Part shown: piece by piece, positions 8,822 to 16,423 of the stretch | Numbering within the stretch: position 1 is the first letter of the stretch | How the letters are laid out: each line of letters begins with the position of its first letter | Assembly: GCA_964650975.1 (NCBI GenBank) | Contig: CAZYWA010000069.1 | Span: 1 to 21,467, forward strand | Direction of reading: 5' to 3' | From: CAZYWA01 sp964650975 [NCBI: uncultured bacterium] | GTDB lineage: Bacteria; JADJOY01 | Length of the DNA: 21,467 nt | Position numbers and translations under genes: made by a program | Notes under the pieces: generated by a model | What the model was told of the DNA's origin: nothing | What the model saw: the letters and a program-made list of their open reading frames with translations, nothing else | The model's database searches: none

Positions 8822-10893
8822 GCAACCCCGTATCCGAGTCGGCTCGGCCGGCGATCGACGTCCACGAGCTCTCGAAACGCTACGACCCCCGGCCCGGCGA
8901 CCGCGGCCACGGCGCCGGCGGCTTGGTGGCTCTCGATCGCGTGAGCTTTCAGGTCAGCCCCGGCCGGACGCTGGGCGTGATCGGCCGGAACGGTTCGGGG
9001 AAGACGACGCTGCTGCGGATCCTCGGCGCCACGCTCGCACCGACGTCGGGCCGCGTGGCGGTCGTGGGCTCGGTGCTGGGCTTCATCGAGATCGGCGGCG
9101 GCTTCGACGAGGCGCTCACCGGGCGCGAAAACGTACTGCTTTACGGCACTTTTCTGGGTCTGAGCCGGAAGCACGTGACGCAGCGGGTGGCCGAGGTGGC
9201 GCACTTCGCGGGTCTCGCCGGCGAGCTCGAGCGGCCGTTCGCGTCCTATTCGAGCGGCATGCGCATGCGGCTCGCGTTCGCCACGGCGCTGCTCAAGGAT
9301 CCCGACGTGCTGCTGCTCGACGAGGTCCTGGCGGTGGGCGACGAGGAGTTCCAGCACAAGAGCTTCCGCCGCATCGACGACCTGAAGCGGCGCGGCAAGA
9401 CCATCGTGCTGGTGAGCCACTCGATGGAGACGGTGCGCGGCTTCTGCGACGAGGCGATCTGCCTGGAGCGCGGCCGGATCGTCGCGAGCGGCGAGCCGGG
9501 CTCGGTGATCGCGACCTACCTGGATCGGGTGTGGGTGAGCGAGCGCGAGCACATCCTGGGTGACACCCAGACGCGCGCCGAGGATCTGCGCGGCTTGAGC
9601 GAGCGGATGAGCCAGCTCGAGGAGCGCCTCGACACCGGCTCGTGGCTGCCCACGCGGCTTCGCGCCGTGGCGGGCGGCGCCGGCCGCACCGAGCTCGCCA
9701 CCGCCCTCCGCGACCTGCGCGCCGACCTCGACGATCGCTTCCAGCGGGTCCTCACGTTCCTGCAGGGTCGCGCCGCGCTGGGCCGCGATCTGGCTCTGCG
9801 CGAGCGCTTCAGCGACGAGGATCTCGAGGCGCTGGGACGAGTGCTGCTCGAGGCGTCGCGCTTCTACGGCGATCCGCACCGCACCGAGGAGGTGCTCGTG
9901 CGCTGGAAGGACCTCGCGTATCGCGAGATCGAGCGGGCCTCGCTGGCCGCGGACCGCGACGCCGAGGTGCGCGCGCGCCGGCTGCTGGTCGCGGCGCTGG
10001 CGCGCGAGAGCGAGGTCCACGAGGGCGGACCGGCGCGCGACCGCGCGGTGCTGGAGCTGGCCGAGGCGCTGGCCGGCCTCCATCGCGCGGCACCCCACGG
10101 CGACGGGCCGGCGCTCGAGCAGCTGATCGACAGGGTCGCCGAGGAGCTGCTCGAGCGAGGCTCGGTCCGGAACGACGGCTTCGCCGCGGGCGCCCTCCAG
10201 CAGCTCGAAGGAGCGGTGCACGATCTCTTCCGCGACGAGCGTAGTGCCTTCGATCCGCTACGCCGCGCCGTGTTCGTGCGCTGGATGGAGCGCCTGGCCG
10301 CCGCGCCGCCGGATCTCTTCCGGCGCGTGAACCCGCGCTGGATGGTCGAAGGGCTGCGCGAGCAAGCGGCCCGCGTGGCCCTCGGCGGGCGCGGCGAGGA
10401 TCTCGCGTGGCTGGTGGAAGCCGAGGAACGGATCGCCACCGCCCCTGTCGCACCCGAGACCGCGAATGGTGCCCTGCGAATCCTGGAGGTGCGCATGACC
10501 GACGCCAGCGGACGAGCGGTGGAGAAGGTGGCGAGCGGTGCCGGGCTCACGATCGAGCTTCACTACCGCGCTGGGCAACCGATCGATTCGCCGATGTTCG
10601 GCATCGGCATTCACGATCCGGGCGGGCTGCTGCTGGCTGCGCCCAACACCAGCGCCTCCCGTGTCGCGGTGGGCACGGTGGCGGGTGAGGGTGTCGCGCG
10701 GCTCGCCATCACCGCTTTGCCGCTCACGCCGGGCGTTTACCCGATCAGCGTCTCGGCGATGAGCCGCTCGGGCGACCAGCTCTTCGACTACCACGATCGG
10801 CGCTACCTGCTGCGCGTGATCGACCCCGGAGGCACCGAGGTCCTGGGACGGCTGCGCCTCGACGGCCGCTGGCAGATCGAGCCACGAGGCTGA
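8818..10893 (+). CDS. wzt: Wzt-like ABC exporter ATPase with large helical insert and C-terminal glycan-binding domain
   Basis: ATPase partner of the upstream permease, 691 aa. Residues ~10-235 are the nucleotide-binding domain: Walker A GRNGSGKTT (56-64), signature YSSGM (144-148), Walker B LLLDE (165-169), switch H201. Residues ~550-691 look like the Wzt C-terminal beta-sandwich (LRILEVRMTDASG..., FGIGIHDPGG), which in Wzt proteins binds the glycan terminus before export. Between them lie ~315 residues rich in Leu/Arg/Glu/Ala, predicted helical and without a recognised family. Typical Wzt is about 400-430 aa, so this one is much enlarged. GTG start overlaps the permease stop. Confidence 0.9.
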   Translation: MSNPVSESARPAIDVHELSKRYDPRPGDRGHGAGGLVALDRVSFQVSPGRTLGVIGRNGSGKTTLLRILGATLAPTSGRVAVVGSVLGFIEIGGGFDEALTGRENVLLYGTFLGLSRKHVTQRVAEVAHFAGLAGELERPFASYSSGMRMRLAFATALLKDPDVLLLDEVLAVGDEEFQHKSFRRIDDLKRRGKTIVLVSHSMETVRGFCDEAICLERGRIVASGEPGSVIATYLDRVWVSEREHILGDTQTRAEDLRGLSERMSQLEERLDTGSWLPTRLRAVAGGAGRTELATALRDLRADLDDRFQRVLTFLQGRAALGRDLALRERFSDEDLEALGRVLLEASRFYGDPHRTEEVLVRWKDLAYREIERASLAADRDAEVRARRLLVAALARESEVHEGGPARDRAVLELAEALAGLHRAAPHGDGPALEQLIDRVAEELLERGSVRNDGFAAGALQQLEGAVHDLFRDERSAFDPLRRAVFVRWMERLAAAPPDLFRRVNPRWMVEGLREQAARVALGGRGEDLAWLVEAEERIATAPVAPETANGALRILEVRMTDASGRAVEKVASGAGLTIELHYRAGQPIDSPMFGIGIHDPGGLLLAAPNTSASRVAVGTVAGEGVARLAITALPLTPGVYPISVSAMSRSGDQLFDYHDRRYLLRVIDPGGTEVLGRLRLDGRWQIEPRG

Positions 10894-10913
10894 CCAAGCG
10901 TTCCGTCGAGTCG

Positions 10914-11308
10914 TCAAGCGCCCCACGCCTCGTCGAACGCGTAGAGATCCTCGGGGAGCTCGCGGAACGAAGCCAGCTTTCCGTTCCGGATCTCGTAGAG
11001 GTGAAGGGGGTCCGGTACGCGAACGTCCGGCCGTCGCGTTCGAAGCTGTGGGCCGCGACGACCACGCCCGCGCGATCGTTGGCGACCGCTTCCACCACCT
11101 CTTCCCGGAAAGTCCCGCCGGTGATCCGCATCACCTTGCCGATGAACGGCTCGTGGAACTGCGCTCGGGTGTAGGTTCCCGCCATGGCGCCACGACCGCG
11201 CACCGTGAAGGTGATGTCCTCGCTGCAGACCGCGAGATAGGTGTCGAGCTCGCCGCGCGCGAAGGCGGCGTAGGCGTCTCGGAGCGTGGTTTCGTTCGGG
11301 TGGGTCAT
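10914..11308 (-). pseudogene. SnoaL/NTF2-like protein, frameshifted
   Basis: Small alpha+beta cone-fold protein of the NTF2/SnoaL (ketosteroid-isomerase-like) group, function unknown. The reading frame from ATG 11308 (GGAGGT 7 nt upstream) gives DAYAAFARGELDTYLAVCSE through GRTFAYRTP and then goes out of frame. The expected family ending (HLYEIRNGKLASFRELPEDL ... DEAWGA, stop at 10914) is in the next frame. The shift falls at a five-base run (GGGGG on the plus strand, 11006-11010); adding one base there restores a 131-aa protein of normal length. It is either a genuine frameshift or a homopolymer sequencing error. It lies downstream of the cupin gene on the same strand and converges on wzt. 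Confidence 0.75.
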
Positions 11309-11324
11309 CGGCGGACCTCCGGCA

Positions 11325-11343
11325 CCGCGGCGACACGCCGCGG
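11325..11343 (-). promoter_or_regulatory. 8-bp perfect hairpin in the cupin-SnoaL gap
   Basis: CCGCGGCG-ACA-CGCCGCGG, a perfect stem with a 3-nt loop, between the cupin stop and the SnoaL ribosome site. It could end cupin transcription or shape the SnoaL leader. There is no T-tract. The rest of the 114-bp gap shows nothing else. Confidence 0.4.
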
Positions 11344-11422
11344 CTCGAACGTCCCTACGGGCCCGACACGTCGATCGGATGCGCGACGAGGGCCGCGTGC
11401 TCGCCGCGCATCCGCGCTCGGG

Positions 11423-11908
11423 TCATTTCGCAGGCGCGCGGGTCGACGGGTCGTCGGCGGGGTTCACGTAGGTCAGGGCGAAGGGGCCCACGCCGTGGAC
11501 CTGGACCACGGAGGCGTTCTTCGCCACTGCATAGTGATGCACCGTCGCGGGCATCAAGCCGTAGCCGCCCGGGCCCAGCGGCTTGGTTGCCGCCTTCTCG
11601 ATCTTGTCGCCCATGCCGAAGGCGACCAGGCCCGAGATCACCGTCACGTGCTCGTCGGTCGGATGCCAGTGCGGCGCGATCTTGTACCCGGCCGGCATCT
11701 TGAGCCGCACCACGTAGGGACCCTCCTTGGTCGGATCGCCGGACAGCACCGCGAACGATGCACCCTTCTCGAACACCGGGGGCGGAGGCCCCCATTTGAT
11801 CTCGGACGGCGCCAGCGCGATGTGCCCGGGCGCCGCCGCGGTTTCCGCGGCAACGGGTCGAGCCAGGACCAGCGAGCACAATCCAGCGGCGAGAACGGCG
11901 TTTCGCAT
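11423..11908 (-). CDS. Secreted small cupin-domain protein
   Basis: 161 aa. A signal peptide (MRNAVLAAGLCSLVLARPVAA, likely cut near residue 21) directs it to the periplasm. A single cupin domain carries motif 1 around GYKIAPHWHPTDEHVTVISG (H80, H82, E86 as metal ligands) and motif 2 around PATVHHYAV (H124/H125). The metal set looks complete, so it may bind a metal or be a small dioxygenase or isomerase; the substrate is unknown. The ATG at 11908 has GGAGGAG 4 nt upstream. The open frame continues upstream through intergenic repeats and is not coding there. It may form a unit with the SnoaL gene. Confidence 0.85.
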   Translation of the reverse strand: MRNAVLAAGLCSLVLARPVAAETAAAPGHIALAPSEIKWGPPPPVFEKGASFAVLSGDPTKEGPYVVRLKMPAGYKIAPHWHPTDEHVTVISGLVAFGMGDKIEKAATKPLGPGGYGLMPATVHHYAVAKNASVVQVHGVGPFALTYVNPADDPSTRAPAK

Positions 11909-12029
11909 GACGCTCCTCCGGGGTTGGGGTGAACGCACGGCGAACGTCAGCTTAAGAGGAACGAAAGCGACCTGCTCAAGAAGAGGCGGCGGGCGCGACC
12001 TCTCAGAGGGTGTGAGCGTTTTCCCGTCT

Positions 12030-12073
12030 GTCGGTTCGGGGCGCTTCCAATCGGCGTCCATCCCCGAACCGAC
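12030..12073. repeat. 12-bp perfect inverted repeat upstream of the cupin gene
   Basis: GTCGGTTCGGGG (12030-12041) and CCCCGAACCGAC (12062-12073) are exact reverse complements separated by 20 nt. It lies between repeat B copy 2 and the cupin, in the 285-bp gap 11909-12193. It could be a terminator for the aminotransferase operon or an operator for the cupin. No other feature is seen between 11909 and 12029. Confidence 0.6.
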
Positions 12074-12094
12074 TGCTCGCGCGGATCTCGGGCC

Positions 12095-12193
12095 GGCGCC
12101 GAGAGGCGCCCGGCGAGCTACGCGAGCCGATTTGGGGGTGGGGCCCCGGCCGGATTCACTCCGGACGGGGCGGGGGGCTTGCAAAGCCCCCCG
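12095..12193 (+). repeat. Repeat B, copy 2
   Basis: Same plan and length as copy 1: GGCGCC-GAGA-GGCGCC (12095-12110); GCGAGC hexamers (12113-12118, 12122-12127) again 9 nt apart; GGGGGTGGGG; a stem CCCCGGCCGGA / TCCGGACGGGG with one mismatch (12144-12170); GGGGGGCTT / AAGCCCCCC (12172-12192). The middle-stem sequence is wholly different from copy 1 but still pairs, and the last stem swaps CTG/CAG for CTT/AAG. It ends next to the aminotransferase stop codon (12194-12196), so it may act as that operon's terminator. Confidence 0.85.
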
Positions 12194-13432
12194 CTAAAGG
12201 TCCGTCGCGTTGCGCTGGATCTTGCGGATCGCGTCGACCACCTGATCCATGTCGCGATGCGTTCCCATGAAGAGCGGATGATGGATCCACAACGCTTCGT
12301 GGTACGCGGCGCGCTCCGCCACCGGACAGCTCGCCGAATCGTTGCCGATCGCGTCGCCGTAGCGTTCGCGGATCATCGGATAGTCGGCGGCGGTCACCGT
12401 GAAGAGCGGGCTCTGGTAGAGCGGGATGTAGAAGTACGGATCGACCTCGATGCCCTCGGCGGTGAGTGCCTCCGCGAAGCGGTCGCGGGGAACTCCCGCG
12501 AAGCCTGCCGGGTCGTAACGCAGGATCACCTGGTAGTTGCCGGTGCGGGTGATGCGCGGATCGCGCCGGAGCGGGCGGATTCCCTCGACGCCGGCCAGCG
12601 CCTCGTACAGGTACTCGGCGTTTTCCTCGCGCAGCCGGGTCTGCTCGGCGAGACGCTGGCACTGGATCTCGAGCACCGCGCCCTGCCACTCGGTCATGCG
12701 ATCGTTCCAGCCCAGCATCCAGCCGTCGAAGGAGTCGTAGCCTTCGAGCTTGCGGCCGCAATTGACCAGCGAATGGCAGCGCTCGGCCAGCTCGGGATCG
12801 CTGGTGAGGATCGCGCCGCCTTCGCCGGCGGTCATGAGCTTCGAGCTCTGGAAGCTGAAGCTCCCCAGGTGGCCGATCGACCCGGCGCCGCGATCCTTCC
12901 AGCGGGCACCGTGCATGTGCGCGCAGTCCTCGATCACCGTCAGGTCGTGCTTGCAGGCGATCTCCATGAGCGCGTCCATGTCCGCCATGCGGCAGCCCAG
13001 GTGGACCGGGATGATCGCCCGCGTGCGCGGCGTGATCGCCGCCAGCACGGCCTTCGGGTCGAGGCAGTAGGTGTCCGGATCGACGTCGGCGAACACCGGA
13101 ACCGCGTTCAGGTAAACGGGCGCCGCTGCGGTGGCGACCCAGGTGTAGGGCGTGACGATGACCTCGTCACCGGCGCGAATTCCCGCGGCGCGCAGCGCGA
13201 TCTTGAGCGTCACGGTCCCGTTCGCGGCGGGGATGCAGAACCGTGCCGTGTGCTCGCTGGCGAAGGATTCCGCGAACGCCTTGGCGTGCACGTTGGGAGA
13301 CGGATATCCGCCCCAGTTGCGCGACTGCAGCACCGCCTCGACGGCCTTGGCCTCGCGCTCGTCATGAAGCGGCCACGGAGGAAAGGGCTCGCCGCGCACC
13401 GGCTTGCCGCCATGGATCGCCAATTCGGACAT
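12194..13432 (-). CDS. DegT/DnrJ/EryC1/StrS-family PLP aminotransferase
   Basis: 412-aa PLP-dependent sugar or cyclitol aminotransferase. The N-terminal LAIHGGKPVRGEPFPPWPLHDEREAKAV and SRNWGGYPSPNVHAKAF resemble the StrS/AHBA-synthase branch. The catalytic Lys is K198 in SSKLMTAGEGGAI; EDCAHMHGARW gives the pyridine-ring Asp region. Cytoplasmic; probably transfers an amino group to a keto-sugar or related ring. The ATG at 13432 (GGGGGGAA upstream) is where homology starts; the open frame upstream is not conserved. It is the last gene of the minus-strand run, 52 nt after the PDZ-like gene. No other sugar-pathway gene is adjacent, so the substrate is unknown. Confidence 0.92.
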   Translation of the reverse strand: MSELAIHGGKPVRGEPFPPWPLHDEREAKAVEAVLQSRNWGGYPSPNVHAKAFAESFASEHTARFCIPAANGTVTLKIALRAAGIRAGDEVIVTPYTWVATAAAPVYLNAVPVFADVDPDTYCLDPKAVLAAITPRTRAIIPVHLGCRMADMDALMEIACKHDLTVIEDCAHMHGARWKDRGAGSIGHLGSFSFQSSKLMTAGEGGAILTSDPELAERCHSLVNCGRKLEGYDSFDGWMLGWNDRMTEWQGAVLEIQCQRLAEQTRLREENAEYLYEALAGVEGIRPLRRDPRITRTGNYQVILRYDPAGFAGVPRDRFAEALTAEGIEVDPYFYIPLYQSPLFTVTAADYPMIRERYGDAIGNDSASCPVAERAAYHEALWIHHPLFMGTHRDMDQVVDAIRKIQRNATDL

Positions 13433-13484
13433 GGTTCCCCCCGGCGGGCGCTCGATTCCCGCGATAACGAACGCGCCGAAACGG

Positions 13485-14072
13485 TCAGACGCCGCCGGCG
13501 CTCTTGGGCGCGGGCGGCACGGCGTCCAGCTTCGGTGGCTCAGGCTCGCCACTCATGTCGAGCGGGCCTTCGAAGCTCATATCCTTCCAGTCTTCCATGT
13601 TGTAGCCAGCCTGCGTGTGCACATCCACGATCAGCGTGGCCTTGTGCCCGGGCTGCTCCCAGGCGAGCCGCCGCGCTCGCGCGCACGCCTTGCGGAAGTC
13701 GTCGGGGCTCACGATCACGTCTTTCGACGGGTCGGTCTCCGTATCGATGCCCTTGACTCGGACTCTCAGGATGAAATCGCCGCGGCCGATCGCGCGGTGG
13801 GTGCCGGGGAAGGTGATGTTCGACGCGACGCTGCCGGGATCCACCTGCATCACGCGTAGGCCGCCCGAGAGTTGCATCATCTTGGCGACCGGATCGTCGC
13901 GGTCTCCCACGTCCAGGCCGAGGGTTGCTTTGAGGTCGGGCGACATCGGTGCCTTGGCGGCGGGGTCGCCGGCCAGCGCGGGCGACTGCAGTGCGACGCA
14001 CAGCAGAGCGGCGCCCAGCGCGACGTGGAAGCGGAGCGGACAGGTGGTGAGGGTCAGGCGAATCGGGTTCAT
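13485..14072 (-). CDS. Secreted protein with a possible PDZ-like domain
   Basis: 195 aa, not recognised by name. A signal peptide ends around QSPALAGD (residue ~35). Residues ~65-140 (GLRVMQVDPGSVAS ... AIGRGDFILRVRVKGI ... VSPDDFRKACARA) follow the pattern of a PDZ domain: binding-loop strand, 'GD.I..V.G', then a helix with 'DF..A'. The C-terminus is Pro/Glu-rich and acidic. ATG at 14072 with GAGGAG 5 nt upstream; it starts 8 nt after the small membrane gene, so they are probably co-translated. It may be a substrate-binding or scaffold protein; no protease domain is seen. Confidence 0.72.
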   Translation of the reverse strand: MNPIRLTLTTCPLRFHVALGAALLCVALQSPALAGDPAAKAPMSPDLKATLGLDVGDRDDPVAKMMQLSGGLRVMQVDPGSVASNITFPGTHRAIGRGDFILRVRVKGIDTETDPSKDVIVSPDDFRKACARARRLAWEQPGHKATLIVDVHTQAGYNMEDWKDMSFEGPLDMSGEPEPPKLDAVPPAPKSAGGV

Positions 14073-14080
14073 GGCACTCC

Positions 14081-14272
14081 TCAGTAGATCGGCCAGTCGA
14101 GGATCCACTGGATGTGAAACGCCTCGGCGAAGACTCCGATGCCGAGCAACACAACGTAGACGACGAAGATTCCCAGGTAGATCGTTCCCGCGACGTCGCG
14201 CCGCGGCAGGTCCGCGGCTGCCTCGGCACCCGCGGAATCGGTCCCGGCGGTGGAAGCGCTGGGCTCGCTCAC
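14081..14272 (-). CDS. Small single-pass membrane protein, 63 aa
   Basis: A polar Ser/Ala/Asp-rich N-terminus of ~27 residues is followed by one TM segment (GTIYLGIFVVYVVLLGIGVF) and a short aromatic tail (FHIQWILDWPIY). GTG start with GGAGGT 3 nt upstream, 22 nt after the hflX stop and 8 nt before the PDZ-like gene, so it is a real member of the run. Its shape recalls short accessory subunits such as cytochrome oxidase subunit IIa, but no oxidase genes are near. Function unknown. Confidence 0.7.
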   Translation of the reverse strand: MSEPSASTAGTDSAGAEAAADLPRRDVAGTIYLGIFVVYVVLLGIGVFAEAFHIQWILDWPIY

Positions 14273-14294
14273 GAGACCTCCGCGGTGCGCGCCG

Positions 14295-15923
14295 TCACGC
14301 GTCGCCCTGCATCACGGCCGTCGTGCCACTCGGCGACGCTGGCTCGGGCTCGGCCTCCGGCCATGATCCTTCCCAGGGACGCCTCGGAAGCAGCTGCTCG
14401 ATGTGCTCGACGAGCGCGTCGACGCCGGCTCCGGTACGCGCGGAGAGGATGACACCCGAGGTTTCGCGCTGCAAGGCGGCGAGGGCTCCGGGGTCGGCGG
14501 CGTCCGCCTTGTTGAGGCAACGGATCGTGGGCACCTGCGCGAGGCCCAGCTCGCGCAGCGTGTGCTCGACGATGGCGATCTGGGCCTCGGCGAGCGGGCT
14601 CGACCCGTCCACCACGTGGAGCAGCAGATCGGCCTCGCGCAGCTCCTCGAGGGTGGCGCGGAACGCCGCGATCAGATCGGGCGGTAGATCGCGGATGAAC
14701 CCGACCGTGTCGGTCACGACCGCCACGCGTCCCCACTTGAGCCTGAGCTTCCGCGACGTGGGATCGAGGGTCGCGAAGAGCCGATCCTCGGTGAACACCT
14801 TGCTGCCGGTGAGCGCGTTGAGCAGCGACGACTTTCCCGCGTTGGTGTAGCCGACCAGGCTGACCACGGGCACGCCGGTCCGCTCGCGCCGCGCGCGACG
14901 TCCGGCGCGCTGTGCCGCGAGTGTCTTCACCTCGCGCTCGAGCCGAGCGATCCGATCGTGCGCCTTGCGGCGATCCTCTTCGAGACGCGTCTCCCCAGGG
15001 CCACGGCCGCCGATCCCGCCGGTCAGACGCGAAAGACTGTCGTCGCGTGCCTTGAGGTGCGGCATGCGGTAGCGGAGCTGCGCCAGCTCCACCTGCACGC
15101 GGCCGTCGCGGGAGCGGGCGCGTTGCGCGAAGAGATCGAGGATCAGGCCCGAGCGGTCGAGGATCTTGAGCTGGGTGAGGTCGGCGAGCGCCTTCGATTG
15201 CGAGGGCGTCAGATCCTGATCGAACACCAAGAGAGTCGCGCCGTTGCCGAGCGCGCGAATCGCGACGTCCTCGGCGCGCCCGCGGCCCATGAAGGTGTGG
15301 GCGTCGATCCGGTCGCGTCGCTGCACGATGCGCTCCACCACCGTGAGTCCCGCCGAGACCGCGATGCGCTCGAGCTCCTCGAGCGAGCGGCGCGCGTCCT
15401 CTCCGCCGCTGCGCGTGACCGAAACCAGCATGGTGCGCTCGGCCGCGTCGGACACTCCGATCGCACCCAGCTTGCGATCGAACTCCTCTTCGAGGGCCTT
15501 GATGGTCTCGTCGAAGGGCAGGTCCAGCTCGTGAACCGGACGCGCCGGAAGGATGCGCCACGGCGTCTCGCCCTCGCCCGCGGGAATCAGATGCGCGACG
15601 GCGACCGATCCGGCGCGTGCCTCGGCGGTGACTCCGACGATCGCCACCAGATCGAGGCGCAAGAGCGCCAGGTCGGTCAGGTCCTCGCGTGAGGGGCCGG
15701 CTTCGTCGAGGCGTGTGTGAAGCAGCCTGAGCCCGCGGAATCGTCCGCGACCGGCGCGCACGCGGCCGAAGTCCGGGATCGGGGTCGAGTGGGCGGTGCC
15801 CACGACGATGTGCGTGACCGTGCCGACGCGGTCGACCAGCACGCCCACCTGACGTCCGGTCTCGGCGCTCAGCTCCGCGAGCCCGTTCGCGAGCTCGGGC
15901 GTGATCACGCGGCTCGCGGGCAC
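14295..15923 (-). CDS. hflX: Ribosome-splitting GTPase HflX (long form)
   Basis: GTPase that binds and splits stalled 70S ribosomes. From GTG 15923 it is 542 aa: an N-terminal extension, the HflX N-domain (RIDAHTFMGRGRAEDV), the helical linker with GGIGGRGPGETRLEEDRR, and the G domain with G1 GYTNAGKS, G3 DTVGF, G4 NKAD and G5 SAR. The C-terminal ~25 residues are Pro/Glu-rich and variable. Matching family sequence (SGNLTGLKPNQLRRLERL) continues upstream in the same frame to about 15992-16001 without any ATG, GTG or TTG; a CTG (15992) or ATC (16001, with GAGGT 4 nt ahead) may be the real start. It follows cutA closely. Confidence 0.95.
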   Translation of the reverse strand: MPASRVITPELANGLAELSAETGRQVGVLVDRVGTVTHIVVGTAHSTPIPDFGRVRAGRGRFRGLRLLHTRLDEAGPSREDLTDLALLRLDLVAIVGVTAEARAGSVAVAHLIPAGEGETPWRILPARPVHELDLPFDETIKALEEEFDRKLGAIGVSDAAERTMLVSVTRSGGEDARRSLEELERIAVSAGLTVVERIVQRRDRIDAHTFMGRGRAEDVAIRALGNGATLLVFDQDLTPSQSKALADLTQLKILDRSGLILDLFAQRARSRDGRVQVELAQLRYRMPHLKARDDSLSRLTGGIGGRGPGETRLEEDRRKAHDRIARLEREVKTLAAQRAGRRARRERTGVPVVSLVGYTNAGKSSLLNALTGSKVFTEDRLFATLDPTSRKLRLKWGRVAVVTDTVGFIRDLPPDLIAAFRATLEELREADLLLHVVDGSSPLAEAQIAIVEHTLRELGLAQVPTIRCLNKADAADPGALAALQRETSGVILSARTGAGVDALVEHIEQLLPRRPWEGSWPEAEPEPASPSGTTAVMQGDA

Positions 15924-16032
15924 CCGCCGCCGGTCGAGTCGCTCGAGGCGGCGGAGCTGATTCGGTTTGAGGCCGGTGAGGTTGCCGCTCAGGCGCGCGA
16001 TGTCGACCTCGTGGGTAGGGAGCGCGCGCCGC

Positions 16033-16365
16033 TCAGCGGCGTCCGGCGGTGACCTGGTCGAGCACCCACTGGACGTAGGGTGCGTGGCCGCGATCCACGT
16101 CGACGGCGATGACTTCGGGAACGCTGTACGGATGGAGCTCGATCACCCGCGCCCGTAGCGTTTCGACCGTTTCGCTCCGGGTCTTGATCACCAGCAGCGA
16201 TTCGGCCTCATCCGCGATCTTTCCTTCCCAGCGGTAGATCGAGCGGATCTTGGGCACGATGTTCACGCACGCGGCCAGCCCCTCCTCGACCAGATCCCTG
16301 GCGAGCGCGTGGGCGGGATCGCCCTCGGGCGTGGTGACGAGAACCAGGGAGATGCCGGTGGCCAA
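16033..16365 (-). CDS. cutA: CutA1-type divalent cation tolerance protein
   Basis: 110-aa small trimeric cytoplasmic protein of the CutA1 family, linked to copper/divalent metal tolerance in E. coli though its mechanism is unclear. Family signatures are ACVNIVPKIRSIYRWEGKI, LLVIKTR, HPYSVPEVIAVDVDRG and the final YVQWV. TTG start at 16365 with GAGGA 7 nt upstream; no in-frame ATG fits. It is the first gene of the minus-strand unit, with the extended hflX frame beginning about 31 nt after its stop. The promoter is at 16395-16423. Confidence 0.95.
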   Translation of the reverse strand: MATGISLVLVTTPEGDPAHALARDLVEEGLAACVNIVPKIRSIYRWEGKIADEAESLLVIKTRSETVETLRARVIELHPYSVPEVIAVDVDRGHAPYVQWVLDQVTAGRR

Positions 16366-16394
16366 TGTGGAATCCTCGCCGCGATGGACCGCTC

Positions 16395-16423
16395 AATGTA
16401 GGAATGCGCGATGGACCCGTCAA
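16395..16423 (-). promoter_or_regulatory. Sigma-70-like promoter of the cutA-hflX unit, within a direct repeat
   Basis: Read on the minus strand: TTGACG (16418-16423), a 17-nt spacer, TACATT (16395-16400), 29 nt before the cutA start. Both boxes fall in copies of an imperfect 17-nt direct repeat, GCGATGGACC(G/C)(C/G)TCAAT, at 16381-16397 and 16408-16424. The arrangement looks like an operator pair over a promoter, though it could be a chance duplication. Confidence 0.6.

Noticed and set aside
11909-12184. Upstream extension of the cupin frame
   Set aside because: It translates repeat B and the inverted repeat, and a signal peptide with a strong ribosome site begins at 11908.
12179-13756. Open frame of 525 codons on the plus strand
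   Set aside because: Antisense to the DegT-type aminotransferase, which has clear catalytic motifs.
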